64,000 bases of DNA from Paracoccus indicus. Its GTDB lineage: Bacteria > Pseudomonadota > Alphaproteobacteria > Rhodobacterales > Rhodobacteraceae. The stretch lies in contig NZ_PYWA01000002.1 in NCBI RefSeq assembly GCF_003056335.1, positions 186,001 to 250,000 on the forward strand, written 5' to 3'. The stretch's first letter is position 1. Each line of letters opens with the position of its first letter. The translations under genes and the position numbers were made by a program. The notes below the pieces were generated by a model. That model ran no database searches, was not told where the DNA came from, and saw only the letters and a program-made list of their open reading frames with translations. This document shows, piece after piece, positions 10,450 to 20,800 of this stretch.

Positions 10450-11100
10450 TCAGCCTTGGCCGAAGGTCGCCTTGAAACTTTGGCGCAGGGCGTTGTCCAG
10501 ATCGTCCATCCCGACCGGCAGCCCCAGATCCACAAGCGAGGTGATGCCATGTCCGCTGATGCCGCAGGGCACGATGCCGTCGTAATGGGACAGGTCCGGC
10601 TCGACGTTGATCGAGATGCCGTGGAAGCTGACCCAACGGCGCAGCTTGATGCCGATGGCGGCGATCTTGTCTTCGTGCATCGAGCCGTCGAAGAGGGCGG
10701 GTTTTTCCGGTCGCTGCACCCAGACACCGACGCGGCCTTCGCTGATCCGTCCCGTCACGCCGAATTCGGCCAGTGCCGCGATCACCCACGCCTCAAGCTG
10801 GGCGACGAAGGCGCGCACGTCGCGGCCGCGCTTGTTCAGGTCCAGCATGACATAGACGATTCGCTGACCCGGCCCGTGATAGGTGTACTGCCCGCCGCGC
10901 CCCGTGGGATGCACCGGGAAACGCGGGTTCAGCAGGTCCTGCGGCTTGGCGCTGGTGCCCGCCGTGTAGAGCGGCGGATGTTCGACCAGCCAGATGCATT
11001 CGTCGGCCTCGCCCGCCAGGATGGCCGCGACGCGGGCCTCCATGAAGGCCACGGCTTCGTCATGGCCCGTCAGGCCGTCGCTGATGATCCATTCCACCAT
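10450..11100 (-). CDS. lipB: Lipoyl(octanoyl) transferase
   Basis: LipB moves octanoate from acyl carrier protein to the lipoyl domains of 2-oxoacid dehydrogenases and the glycine cleavage H protein. The 216-residue protein contains the signature [13 protein letters not shown] and the catalytic Cys in [13 protein letters not shown] take [17 protein letters not shown] at 11100 as the start, because this is where family similarity begins; a start at 11166 is possible but adds an unconserved 22 residues. The gene stands alone, with tRNA-Leu divergent upstream and cycA downstream. Confidence 0.93.
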   Translation of the reverse strand: MVEWIISDGLTGHDEAVAFMEARVAAILAGEADECIWLVEHPPLYTAGTSAKPQDLLNPRFPVHPTGRGGQYTYHGPGQRIVYVMLDLNKRGRDVRAFVAQLEAWVIAALAEFGVTGRISEGRVGVWVQRPEKPALFDGSMHEDKIAAIGIKLRRWVSFHGISINVEPDLSHYDGIVPCGISGHGITSLVDLGLPVGMDDLDNALRQSFKATFGQG

Positions 11101-11218
11101 GGCGTCGATGTGGCGCGGCGGAGGGCTTTCGTCAATGGCTTTCGGGCATCTTGGGGCGGGGTGCAAAAAGCGCTTTTCTTTGCCGCATGGCTCGGCTATC
11201 AGGCGCTTACCTCAAGAT

Positions 11219-11305
11219 GCGGCCGTGGCGGAATTGGTAGACGCGCAGCGTTGAGGTCGCTGTTCCTTAACCGGAGTGGAAGTTCGAGTCTTCTCGGCCG
11301 CACCA
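11219..11305 (+). tRNA. tRNA-Leu (anticodon GAG)
   Basis: The acceptor stem GCGGCCG pairs with CGGCCGC, followed by A and an encoded CCA. The anticodon stem CAGCG/CGCTG closes the loop TTGAGGT, giving anticodon GAG for CUC and CUU. A long variable arm (TCC/GGA stem) marks a class II tRNA as expected for Leu. The T loop is TTCGAGT. Confidence 0.95.
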
Positions 11306-11321
11306 AGAGCTACCTTCACGA

Positions 11322-11356
11322 AAAAGCGCCGCACTGGTCATCCAGCGCGGCGCTTT
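11322..11356. terminator. Terminator between tRNA-Leu and the efflux operon
   Basis: AAAAGCGCCGC pairs with GCGGCGCTTTT, with an inner CTGG/CCAG pairing. A/T ends on both sides suit termination of the tRNA on one strand and of the efflux operon on the other. Confidence 0.85.
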
Positions 11357-11401
11357 TCGTTTGTCGGGATGCAGGGGCGGCGCGACACCGCCCCCGATCG
11401 C

Positions 11402-12787
11402 TCAGTTCGCGATGGCCGTGACGGCCGCGCCCGCGCCCGTGGCGATCTGCAGCGAGGCCCATTCCTTGGATGCATCGTTGCGTGCCGATGCCGCGGCCAG
11501 ACGCGCCGAGGCCCGTTGGCGGTCGGCGTCCAGCAGGTCGACCAGCGCCAAGGCTCCGGCCTCGAAGTTGGTTCGGGCCAGCGAATAGGCGCGGTCGTAT
11601 GATGCGGCGGCCCGGTCCAGCGTGGCGACCCGCTGGCGATAGCGGCGCAGGTTCGACTGGCTGCGCTGCACATCCTCGACCGCCGAGGCGATCTGGCTGC
11701 GATAGGCCAGATCGGCCGAGCGGGCCTCGGACACCCGCCGCGCGCGGGTCGCCTGAAGGATGCCCTGATTGGCCACCGGCAGCGAGATGCGCGGGCCGAA
11801 GGCCCAGCTGTTCGACCCCGCCGCATCGCTGATGGACCCCGACAGCGACAACGACGGCAGCATGTCCGCCGTGGCGACGCCGACTTCGGCCAGCGCCTGA
11901 ACCAGATCCTGCTGGCTGGACCGGATGTCGGGCCGGTTGCGCAGCAGGTCGGCCGGCACGCCGGTGCCCGGTCCCGCAGGCGTGCGCAGCGCCGAGGACC
12001 CCGACGACATCCGCGCCATTACCCCGTTCGCCTGCTGGTTCAGCAGCGTCGACAGGCGATAGATCTGGGCATTGTAGAGCGCCTCGTAGTTCGGCAGATC
12101 GGCGCGGGCGGTTTCCAGCAGGGCCTGGGTCTGGGCGGTGTCGTAATCGGTCGCCAGACCAAGCGACAGCATGTTGTTCGTGACCTCCAGCGTGCTTTCG
12201 CGCGCCTCGATCGTGTCGCGGGTCAGCGCCAGCGCCTGCTGATAGAAGCGGGCGTCGGAATAGGCGCTGATGACCTCGGCCAGCCAGGCAAGACGCGTGA
12301 CCTGCGCCTCGGCCTCGGCCGAGGCATAGGCAGCCGCCGCCCCTTCGCGCGCCCGACGGGCACCGCCGAAGAGGTCGAAGACGAAGCCCGCCGAGAGGTT
12401 CGCGGTGCTGGTATAGCCGGTCGGTTGATTGTCACCCCCGGTGCGGCTGCGGCCGGCGGATGCGGCCTCGCCCGTGACCTGGGCGGCCAGGGGGGTGGTG
12501 GCGCGCAGGTCGGCCTCGGCCGCGCGGATGCGTTCGTTGGCCGCCAGGATGTCCAGGCTGTTGCCCAGTCCTTCGGCGATCATCTGCGACAGCACGCGGT
12601 CCTGATAGTTCGACCAGAAGGCGGTCTTCGTCACCTGGGCGGGGGCCTGACCCTCGCCCTCGGCAAAGCTGGCGGGAACCTTGGCGTCGGGCAGGTCGGT
12701 GGGGTCGGGCCCCACCGCCGCACAGCCCGAGATGGTCAGCAGCGCGGTCAGCGACAGCGCCGCCAGGCGGGATTTGCGTGGAAACAT
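11402..12787 (-). CDS. Efflux system outer-membrane lipoprotein (NodT/OprM family)
   Basis: The TolC-like channel through which the RND pump expels substrates across the outer membrane. The 461-residue protein begins MFPRKSRLAALSLTALL and has a lipobox ending ISGC with Cys22 as the lipidation site. Two outer membrane efflux repeats follow, with the LRNRPDIR segment typical of NodT/OprM proteins near the middle and long Ala/Gln-rich coiled helices. Its ATG overlaps the pump's stop codon by one base (TGATG), so translation is probably coupled. It is the last gene of the adaptor-pump-channel operon. Confidence 0.93.
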   Translation of the reverse strand: MFPRKSRLAALSLTALLTISGCAAVGPDPTDLPDAKVPASFAEGEGQAPAQVTKTAFWSNYQDRVLSQMIAEGLGNSLDILAANERIRAAEADLRATTPLAAQVTGEAASAGRSRTGGDNQPTGYTSTANLSAGFVFDLFGGARRAREGAAAAYASAEAEAQVTRLAWLAEVISAYSDARFYQQALALTRDTIEARESTLEVTNNMLSLGLATDYDTAQTQALLETARADLPNYEALYNAQIYRLSTLLNQQANGVMARMSSGSSALRTPAGPGTGVPADLLRNRPDIRSSQQDLVQALAEVGVATADMLPSLSLSGSISDAAGSNSWAFGPRISLPVANQGILQATRARRVSEARSADLAYRSQIASAVEDVQRSQSNLRRYRQRVATLDRAAASYDRAYSLARTNFEAGALALVDLLDADRQRASARLAAASARNDASKEWASLQIATGAGAAVTAIAN

Positions 12788-15700
12788 CACGAGGTCTTTT
12801 CCTTTCGCGTCACCAGGCCGCGGATCTTCAGCACGGCGACATAGAAGACCGGCACCAGGAAGATCCCGATCACGGCCGAGGTGGTCATGCCGCCCAGGAC
12901 GCCGATACCGATCGAGTTCTGCGCACCCGCACCGGCACCCGATGCGATGGCCAAGGGCAGAACGCCCAGCATGAAGGCGAATGTGGTCATCAGGATCGGG
13001 CGCAGACGCTGGCGGGCGGCAACGCGTGCGGCCTCCAGCAGGGGCTTGCCCTCCTTGACCTGGGCCTCGGCGAATTCGACGATCAGGATCGCGTTCCTTG
13101 CCGCAAGGCCGATGGTCGTCAGCAGGCCGACCTTGAAATAGACGTCGTTCGACTGTCCGAACCACAGCGCAGCGGCCAAGGCACCCAGAATGCCGATGGG
13201 CACGGTCATCATGACCGAGATCGGCACCGACCAGCTTTCGTAAAGCGCTGCCAGCGACAGGAAGACGACCAGCGCCGACAGCGCGAAGAGGATCGGTGCC
13301 TGGTTGCCCGACAGGCGTTCCTGATAGGACAGGCCCGTCCAGGCGGCGGCGTAATTGCCGTCCAGTTCGCCGACCATCTCCTCCATCGCGTCCATCGCCG
13401 CGCCCGAGGACAGGCCCTGGACGGCAGCGCCGCTCAGCTCCAGCGCGCGGCTGCCGCCATAGCGTGCCAGCGCCTTGGGTTCCTGTTCCCATTCCTGGGT
13501 CGAGAAGGCGCCGAAGGACACCATCTCGCCGTCGGAATTGCGGGCATACCAGCCGTCGATGTCGTCGGGCTGGGACCGGTTCTCGGCCTCGCCCTGCACG
13601 ATGACGGGCCGCAGGTCGTTGCCAAGCGCGAAATCGTTCACGTCGCGCCCGGCGAAGATCACCGACAGCATCGAGTTCACCTCGGAGATCGACAACCCGA
13701 AGGCGGCGGCCTTCTGCTGGTCGATGTCCAGGCGCAGCGCGGTCTGGGTCTTGCTTTCGTTGCCGCGCAGGTTGGTCACGCGACCGTCTGCCTGGGCGTT
13801 CGACACCAGCGTGTTGGCCGCCTGCATCAGCGCATCCTGACCTTGGCCCGCCTGGTCGACCATGTACATGGTGAAGCCCGACGAGGTGCCAAGCCCCTGG
13901 ATCGCCGGCGGCTGCAGCACGAAGATCTGGCCCTGGCGGTTGGTGCCGAAGAAATAGCCGTTCGCACGGTTCACCAGCGAGGGCAGGTCGTGGCCTTCGC
14001 GTTCCTCGTATTCCTTCAGCTTCATGAACAGCATGGCGTTGTTCTGACCGGTGCCGCCGAAGCTGAAGCCAAGGGCTGCGAAGACCGACTCGACGGTCTC
14101 GGATTCCTGGTTCAGCAGATAGTTCTCGACCTTCTCGACCAAGGCCTTGGTCTGCTGGGTGGTCGACCCGTCCGGGCCTTGGATGATGACCAGAGCGACG
14201 CCCTGATCCTCGTCCGGCAGGAATGATCCGGGCAGGCGGTCGTAAAGCGCCAGAACGCCGGCGGTGATCACGGCCAGCACGATCAGCATGCGGAACGGCC
14301 GCTTGATCAGCCGCGACACCACGCCGCCATAGCCGTTGGTGGCACGATCGAGGTTGCGGTTGAACCAGCGTGCGGGTGCAATCCCGCCGCCATGCTTGCG
14401 CGGACGCAGCAGGCTGGCGCACATGGCGGGCGTCAGGATGATGGCGACGCCAAGCGACAGCACCATGGCCGTGATGATCGTGACCGAGAACTGACGATAG
14501 ATAACCCCCGTCGCCCCGGTCATGAAGGCCATCGGCAGGAAGACCGCCGACAGGACCAGCACGATGCCGACCAGCGCGCTGGTGATCTCGTCCATGCTCT
14601 TTTCCGTGGCCTCGACGGGGCCCAGGTTCTCCTCCTCCATCACGCGTTCGACGTTTTCGACGACGACGATGGCGTCATCGACCAGCAGGCCGATGGCCAG
14701 GACCAGCGCGAACATCGTCAGCGTGTTGATGGTGAACCCTGCCGCCGCCAGCACCCCGAAGGTGCCCAGCATCACGACCGGAATGGCGATGACGGGGATC
14801 AGCGTGGCACGCCAGCTTTGCAGGAAGGCCAGGATCACGAAGAAGACCAGCACCACGGCCTCGGCCAGGGTGTGATAGACCTGATTGATCGATTCCTCGA
14901 CGAAGGGCGAGGTGTCGTAGGGATAGACGACCTCGACCCCTGCGGGCAGGGCGCTTTCCAGATCGGCAATGGTTTCACGGACCGCGTCGGCGGTATCGAC
15001 CGCGTTGGCGCCGGTGGCCAGGTTCACGGCGAAACCGGCGGCGGGGTTGCCGTTGTGGCGCGAGGATCCGCCATAGGATTCCTGCCCGATCTCGATCCGG
15101 GCGACATCGCCCAGGAAGACGGTCGATCCGTCGGGATCGACACGCAGCAGGATGCTTTCGAATTCCTCGACGGTGGACAGCTGCGATTGGGCCGAAAGCG
15201 AGATGGTGATCCGCTGGCCTTCCACCGTCGGCTGCGCGCCGAGGTCGCCCACGGTGACATTGGTGTTCTGGGCCGCCACGGCCGCGGTGATGTCCGAAGG
15301 GGTCACCTGATATTGGTTCATCTTCATCGGATCCATCCAGACCCGCATGGCATAGCCCGACCCGAAGGTGTTGATGGAACCCACGCCCGGCGTCCGCTTG
15401 ACCGGGTCCTCGATCAGCTGGCCGACCAGGTCGCCCAGTTCCAGCGACGAATATTCGCCGTTCGGCGCCGTCAGCGCGCCCACCAGCAGGATCGAGGAGG
15501 TCGAGCGCGACACCTGCACGCCGCTCTGCTGCACGATGTCGGGCAGCTGCGGCGTCACCAGCTGCAGCTTGTTCTGCACCTGCACCTGCGCGATGTCGGC
15601 ATCGACGCTGTCGTCGAAGGTCAGCGACACCGAGGTCGATCCCGGCGTCGAGGACGATGTCATGTAGGTCAGCCCGTCCAGACCGGTCATCGCATCCTCG

Positions 15701-15894
15701 ATGACGGTGGTGACGGATGCCTCGACGATCTCGGCCGAGGCGCCGGTGTATCCGGCGCTGACGCGCACCGTGGTCGGTGCGATCTGGGGATATTGTTCGA
15801 TGGCCAGGCTGTTCAGGCCGATCGCGCCGACCAGCATGGTGATCAGCGCCAGCACCCACGCGAAGACGGGGCGGTGAATGAAGAAACGTGCCAT
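12787..15894 (-). CDS. RND multidrug efflux pump, inner-membrane transporter (HAE1/AcrB type)
   Basis: A proton-driven inner-membrane pump of 1035 residues, the normal AcrB length. It opens MARFFIHRPVFAWVLAL and shows the usual two six-helix halves with large periplasmic loops. The proton-relay Asp pair is Asp406-Asp407 in GLLVDDAIVVVENVER; Arg963 and Thr970 correspond to the later relay residues. The relay Lys (Lys940 of E. coli AcrB) is replaced here by Arg933 in GLAARNAILIVEFA, encoded by AGG. The gene starts 6 bases after the adaptor stop. Substrates cannot be predicted; this family handles drugs, solvents and detergents. Confidence 0.94.
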   Translation of the reverse strand: MARFFIHRPVFAWVLALITMLVGAIGLNSLAIEQYPQIAPTTVRVSAGYTGASAEIVEASVTTVIEDAMTGLDGLTYMTSSSTPGSTSVSLTFDDSVDADIAQVQVQNKLQLVTPQLPDIVQQSGVQVSRSTSSILLVGALTAPNGEYSSLELGDLVGQLIEDPVKRTPGVGSINTFGSGYAMRVWMDPMKMNQYQVTPSDITAAVAAQNTNVTVGDLGAQPTVEGQRITISLSAQSQLSTVEEFESILLRVDPDGSTVFLGDVARIEIGQESYGGSSRHNGNPAAGFAVNLATGANAVDTADAVRETIADLESALPAGVEVVYPYDTSPFVEESINQVYHTLAEAVVLVFFVILAFLQSWRATLIPVIAIPVVMLGTFGVLAAAGFTINTLTMFALVLAIGLLVDDAIVVVENVERVMEEENLGPVEATEKSMDEITSALVGIVLVLSAVFLPMAFMTGATGVIYRQFSVTIITAMVLSLGVAIILTPAMCASLLRPRKHGGGIAPARWFNRNLDRATNGYGGVVSRLIKRPFRMLIVLAVITAGVLALYDRLPGSFLPDEDQGVALVIIQGPDGSTTQQTKALVEKVENYLLNQESETVESVFAALGFSFGGTGQNNAMLFMKLKEYEEREGHDLPSLVNRANGYFFGTNRQGQIFVLQPPAIQGLGTSSGFTMYMVDQAGQGQDALMQAANTLVSNAQADGRVTNLRGNESKTQTALRLDIDQQKAAAFGLSISEVNSMLSVIFAGRDVNDFALGNDLRPVIVQGEAENRSQPDDIDGWYARNSDGEMVSFGAFSTQEWEQEPKALARYGGSRALELSGAAVQGLSSGAAMDAMEEMVGELDGNYAAAWTGLSYQERLSGNQAPILFALSALVVFLSLAALYESWSVPISVMMTVPIGILGALAAALWFGQSNDVYFKVGLLTTIGLAARNAILIVEFAEAQVKEGKPLLEAARVAARQRLRPILMTTFAFMLGVLPLAIASGAGAGAQNSIGIGVLGGMTTSAVIGIFLVPVFYVAVLKIRGLVTRKEKTS

Positions 15895-15900
15895 GCGCGG

Positions 15901-17115
15901 TTACTCCGTCGCGTCGGCGGGCTGGGCCGCGTCATCTGCTGGGGGGGCGTCGCCCTCGGCTGGCTTGTCGTCGGCCACTTCGCGGACGACGCCTTCCTCG
16001 TCGAAGGTCACGGGGACGGTGGCGACCTCCATGCCCTCCTGCAGGCCGGTCAGGCCGTCAGCCACTAGGATGTCGCCATCCTCAAGCCCCTCGGTCACGA
16101 TCCACTGCTGCCGATAGCTGCCTTCCTCGGTCAGCTGGCGCTGGCTGACCTTGCCGTCCTCGACCACCCATGCCGAAAGATTGCCGACCTTGTCGCGCTT
16201 TGCCGAGGATTGCGACACCAGGATCGCCGAGGTGGTGCCCAGTTCGACCTGACCGCGCAGGAACATGCCCGGCAGGATCAGGTTGTCGAGGTTCTCGAAC
16301 CGGAAGCGCGTGTCGATGGCCCCGGTCGAGGTCGAGACGGTGACGCCGGGCGCGACCATCTCGCCCACGGCCTGATAGGTGCGGCCGTTTTCCAGCGTCA
16401 GCGTGGCGTTCAGCGACTCGCTCAGCGTCAGGCGACCGTCGCTGATGTCGTCCAGCACGTTCAGGATGCGCGACGAGGGTTCGTACATATCCACCTCGAT
16501 CGGGTCCAGCTGTGTCACGGTGGCCAGCGCATCGGCCTGATTGGCCGTGACCAGATCGCCGACCGAGATGTCGGCGACGCTGGCGATGCCCGCGATGGGG
16601 CTGGTGACGGTGGTCCAGTCCAGATCGGCCTGCGCCAGCGTGCGCGCGGCCTCGGCCGATTGCAGTGTCGCCTTGGCCTGGTCCAGCGTGGCAAGGGCGG
16701 TTTCCACCTGCGCCTGCGTCGTTCCCGATCCCAGCAGCTTGCGCGTCCGGTCATAGGACGATTGCGCCTGCGTCACCTGCGCCTGCGCCGATGACACCTG
16801 CGCCTCGGCGCTGGCCAGGTTCGCCTGATAGGTCGTCTCCTCGATGGTGAACATCGGGGCACCGGCCTCGATCCGCTTGCCGGGATCATAGACGATATCG
16901 GTCACGATGCCGCTGACGCGCGGGCGGATCTCGGCGTCCGATGCGGCGACGGCGCGGCCCGGCAGGGTGACGATGCGCGGCACGTCCTGTCGCTTCAGCG
17001 TGACCACGCCCACCTGCTTGGGGGGCATGCCGCCGGGCGCCTGTGCCGCCGCGGGCCAGGCCAGAAACATGGCGGCCGCCATGGCGGCGCCGGTCGAGAG
17101 TTTGATCTTGTGCAT
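15901..17115 (-). CDS. Efflux RND transporter periplasmic adaptor (membrane fusion protein)
   Basis: This protein links the pump to the outer-membrane channel. It has 404 residues, with a Sec signal ending in AWPAAAQA, a first lipoyl half-motif at VSGIVTDIVYDPGKRIEAGAP, a coiled-coil hairpin rich in Ala and Gln (~95-170), the second half at VTSPIAGIASVADISVGDLV, and a beta-barrel. The C-terminal ~40 residues are an unusual acidic, Pro/Ala-rich tail (ADDKPAEGDAPPADDAAQPA). The start at 17115 (MHKIKLSTGAAMAAAM) begins the signal peptide; the open frame runs further upstream without a ribosome site. It is the first gene of the operon, divergent from a TetR gene that probably regulates it. Confidence 0.93.
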   Translation of the reverse strand: MHKIKLSTGAAMAAAMFLAWPAAAQAPGGMPPKQVGVVTLKRQDVPRIVTLPGRAVAASDAEIRPRVSGIVTDIVYDPGKRIEAGAPMFTIEETTYQANLASAEAQVSSAQAQVTQAQSSYDRTRKLLGSGTTQAQVETALATLDQAKATLQSAEAARTLAQADLDWTTVTSPIAGIASVADISVGDLVTANQADALATVTQLDPIEVDMYEPSSRILNVLDDISDGRLTLSESLNATLTLENGRTYQAVGEMVAPGVTVSTSTGAIDTRFRFENLDNLILPGMFLRGQVELGTTSAILVSQSSAKRDKVGNLSAWVVEDGKVSQRQLTEEGSYRQQWIVTEGLEDGDILVADGLTGLQEGMEVATVPVTFDEEGVVREVADDKPAEGDAPPADDAAQPADATE

Positions 17116-17165
17116 CGTCCGATGTCCCGAATTCTGCCCGCCGTGGGCGCCACTGTTGCGCGCTG

Positions 17166-17192
17166 ATTGCATATTATTGCCGAGTGTGCAAT
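17166..17192. promoter_or_regulatory. Possible operator between adaptor and TetR genes
   Basis: ATTGCA and TGCAAT form an inverted repeat separated by 15 bases in the divergent promoter region, overlapping a TAATAT sequence that could be the -10 of the efflux operon. TetR repressors usually bind such a site, but the arms are short, so this is tentative. Confidence 0.35.
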
Positions 17193-17227
17193 GTTTGCTT
17201 TCGCCGCATAGGGGGAATGCACGGAAT

Positions 17228-17830
17228 ATGACCACCGATCTACGTGACAGGCGTCGCCGACAGACTGCGCGCGACATCCAGCTGGCAGCACTGCGCCTGT
17301 CGATCCGGCATGGATACGCTTCGGTCACGACCGAAGCCATCGCGACCGAGGCCGGGATCAGCCCGCGCACTTTCTTCAACTACTACAACAACAAGCAGGC
17401 CGCGATCGTCGGCGAGCCGCCGGTGCTGAAGGCCGCTGACAACGAATGGATCGTCACTTCGGACAACCCCCTGATCGAGGATCTGGTCACGATCATGACC
17501 GATCTGCTGTTCAACGACGTCCCCGAACGCGATCTGATCCGCATGATCTATCGCCTCTCGGAAGCCTCGCCCGAGCTGGCGATCGTCTTTCGCGATTCGA
17601 TGGATCAGATTGCGCAGGAACTGGCCGCATTGCTGGAGCGTCGCTTGGGCCCCGATGGGCGGATCACCGCCCAGCTGCTGGGCGACCTGGCCGTTCGCGC
17701 CTTCTGCGAGGCGATGATGCAATGGGGCGACGACGAGGCGATCACCACCGAACAGATCCCGCAGCTGGTGCGCAACCACCTGCGTCAGGTGCGCGACATG
17801 CTGGCCCAAGGTGGCGACAGGGCGCCCTAG
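17228..17830 (+). CDS. TetR/AcrR family transcriptional regulator
   Basis: A 200-residue regulator with an N-terminal helix-turn-helix (about residues 10-60: ARDIQLAALRLSIRHGYASV then GISPRTFFNYYNNKQ), the TetR pattern with the conserved F-x-Y-Y/F-N-K. The C-terminal domain is all-helical and unassigned. It is divergent from the efflux operon with 112 bases between starts, so local repression of the pump genes is likely. The start ATG at 17228 follows a weak purine-rich stretch. It converges on the histidine kinase gene, overlapping it by 4 bases. Confidence 0.9.
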   Translation: MTTDLRDRRRRQTARDIQLAALRLSIRHGYASVTTEAIATEAGISPRTFFNYYNNKQAAIVGEPPVLKAADNEWIVTSDNPLIEDLVTIMTDLLFNDVPERDLIRMIYRLSEASPELAIVFRDSMDQIAQELAALLERRLGPDGRITAQLLGDLAVRAFCEAMMQWGDDEAITTEQIPQLVRNHLRQVRDMLAQGGDRAP

Positions 17831-20800
17831 TCCGAGGCGCCCTTGAATTCCAGCCGCGTGCGGCGGCAGGTGGCCGTCTGTTCGATATCCAGTTCGCTGC
17901 CGACCTGGGCCGCCGCACCCTCCAGAAGGACCGAACCGAAGCCGCCGCCCTCGCCCTGATCGGACTGCTCCTCGTCATAGGTCTCGGTCCAGTCCAGCGT
18001 GATCTGATCGCCGCTCTGCTGCCAGGATACCGTCAGCCGGCCCTTCACATGGCCCAGCACCCCGTATTTGAAAGCATTGGTCGCCAGTTCGTGCAGGATC
18101 AACGAAAGAGGCACGACCTGCCTGGGCTGGATGACGGTCTGATCGCCGCTCAGTTCGACACGCGCGCCGCGATAGGGGGCCAGCGTGGTCTTGACCAGGC
18201 TTTCGATCAGCACATGTTCGTTCCGGCCCCGCGCGGTCGTCAGCCCGTGGGACCGCGACAGGGCGCTGATGCGGCTGGAAACCTCGGACACGACCTCTTG
18301 GGCGTCATCGGTCTCGCGCGCGGCCATCCGCAGCATGGCCGAGATCTGGGTGAACAGGTTCTTGACCCGATGATCCATCTCGGAAATCACCGCCTCGCGC
18401 AGCTTGGCCGCCGATTGCGCCGAGGTCACATCGACCATGACGCCCAGCACGCGCGGCTTTTCCCCTTCGCATCCGAAGGCCTGACCGGCCGCTTCCAGCA
18501 GCACGTCCGAAAGGGCGTTCGAAGAGGGCGCGATGACCCGGCGGAAGTCGCGCCCCTCGCCGCAGGCGGTCAGATCCTCGATCAACCCGTCGCGGTCCCC
18601 GGGCGCGATCAACCCGGCAAAGGCCGACAAGGGCAGTTCGGCGGTCCGTCCGATGCCCAGAAGGTTCGAGCTGTCGTCGATGGTCAGCGTCTGCGTCAGG
18701 GTGTCGAACTGCCAGACGGCGATACGGGCCAGCGAACGGACGGAATTCAGGCGTTCTTCCTGGCGTTCGATCTCGACGCGCAGATCGCGCAGGTCGCTGA
18801 CATCCTCGAAGACCAGCATGGCACCGTCCAGATGGCCGTCCAGCCCACGATAGGGCTTGGCGTCGACGCGCCAGACACGGTCGCGGCCGGCCTCGGTCAG
18901 TTCGGTGCTGGCGGGATCGCCCGTCGAAGCGACCTCGCTGGCCATCTTCAGCAGCGTGTCGCTGGCGAAGACGTTCGAGACATCGGCAAGGGGCCGCCCG
19001 TGATCGGATTTCCGCAGCGGGAAGATCTGCGTCGCGGCCGAGGTGAAGTTGCGCACCCGCACGTCGCGATCCACCACCAGCAGCGGGATCTTGGTCGCCA
19101 GAAAGAAGTTCTGCAGGTCGGAATTCGCCGCCGTCAGATCGTCGATCTTGGATTTCAATTCGTCGTTGACGGTGCTCAACTCCTCGTTCGTGGACTGAAG
19201 CTCCTCGTTCATCGACATCATTTCTTCGTTCGAGCTCTTCAGCTCCTCGTTGGTGGTCTCCAACTCCTCGACGGTGCCGTTCAGCTCGATCTGCATCCGG
19301 CGCAGTTCTTCTTCCAGCAGGTCGTTGCGCGACTCGCGGACGTGCAGTTCGTCCAGATCGTCGTTTTCGGGCGTGGCGCGGTAATCGCCGGTTTCCGAGA
19401 AGACCAGAAGGATGCTGCGATCGGCCAGGGGTTCGGCAAACAGCGTCACGGGTTGCGCGCCCATGTCCGACCGCGACAGCAGATCGCGCACCACGACCGC
19501 GCGCCCTGTCGATGCGACCTGTTCCAGCGCTTGCGATACGGCGTCCTTCAGCCCCGAATGCACGATCGAGGCTGCAAGCACCGGCTTGCGCGCCGTCGGA
19601 TCGACCGACAGGAAGCGGCCAAGGCGGCCCGCCGACCACAGAACCTCGCCCGAGCGCGAGACCTGCAGCGATGCGGGCGCAAAGCGTTCCAGCACCCGAC
19701 GCTGTGCGCCCTGCGACTGACCGTTCTGGGACAGGGGTTCGCGCAGCGGCTGGGCCGCGGGACTGCGGCTGCGGTCGCCCGCCTCGTGGCGGGAAAACGG
19801 CAGGTCCATCGGCAACCGGGCGGTGCTGTCGTCGCGCTGGAACAGTCGGGCAGGGCGGTCCAATTCGGTGAAATGCACGGATTCGCGACGCACCCCTTCG
19901 GACGGCCCCAGGAACAGGTAACCCTCGGGGCGGATGGCGTAATGGAACAGCGGCAGGATCCGCGACTGCAGGGATTCATCCAGATAGATCAGCAGGTCCC
20001 TGCATGAGATCAGGTCGACCCGCGCGAAGGGCGGATCGCGCAGGACGCTGTGCAGTGAAAACCGCACCCGGTCGCGCAGCTGCGGCGTGATCTGCATCAG
20101 CGCATCGCGATGGGTGACATATTCATGGCGGAAAGGCTCGGGGATGTCGGCCAGCGCGCTGATCGGATAGGTCCCGGCGCGGGCCATGTCGATCATTTTC
20201 CGGTCGATGTCCGACGCGAAGACCGTGAACCGCGGTCTGACGCCTGCCGCGCGCATCTCGGCGTCGATCAGCATGGCGACGCTGTAGGCTTCCTCGCCGC
20301 TGGAGCAGCCGGGAACCCAGACCCGGATCTCGTCGCCGTCGGCGGCCTGCACCATGGGCCGGATGGCCTTCTCGCGCAGGGTCTCGAACATCTCAGGGTC
20401 GCGGAAGAAGCGGGTGACGTTGATCAGGAATTCGTTCAGCAGCGCGTCGCATTCCTCGGGCGTGCGCTTCAGATGGCGCAGATAGTCCTTGGTGCTGGTC
20501 ATGTTCAGCACCTGAAGGCGGCGCCGGATGCGCCGCACCAGCGTGGACATCTTGTAGCCCGAAAAATCATGGCCGGTCTGGTCCAGCAGGTGCTGGCAGA
20601 TGTCGCGGGCATCGGCCAGCATCGCATCCTCGGCCAGTTCGGTATCGCTGGACTGGAAGAACTGCAGGATGGCGGGGACGATGCGTTCGGGGGGCAGGAC
20701 GAAATCCACGAGACCCGTGGATTCCGCCGACAGCGGCATCCCGTCATAGCGTGCGGTGCGCGGTTCCTGCACCACGCACATGCCGCCGTTTTCCTTGATC

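Noticed and set aside
12788-14422. The long upstream extension of the outer-membrane efflux gene's reading frame
   Set aside because: It runs in another frame through the pump gene; the real protein starts at 12787 with a lipoprotein signal peptide.
14392-16068. A 558-residue antisense open frame over the RND pump
   Set aside because: The sequence is rich in Asp, His, Gln and Arg without motif, typical of antisense to a GC-rich gene.
17446-20007. An 853-residue open frame antisense to the histidine kinase gene
   Set aside because: The minus strand encodes complete CheR, PAS and HWE motifs over the same interval; the plus-strand product has none.
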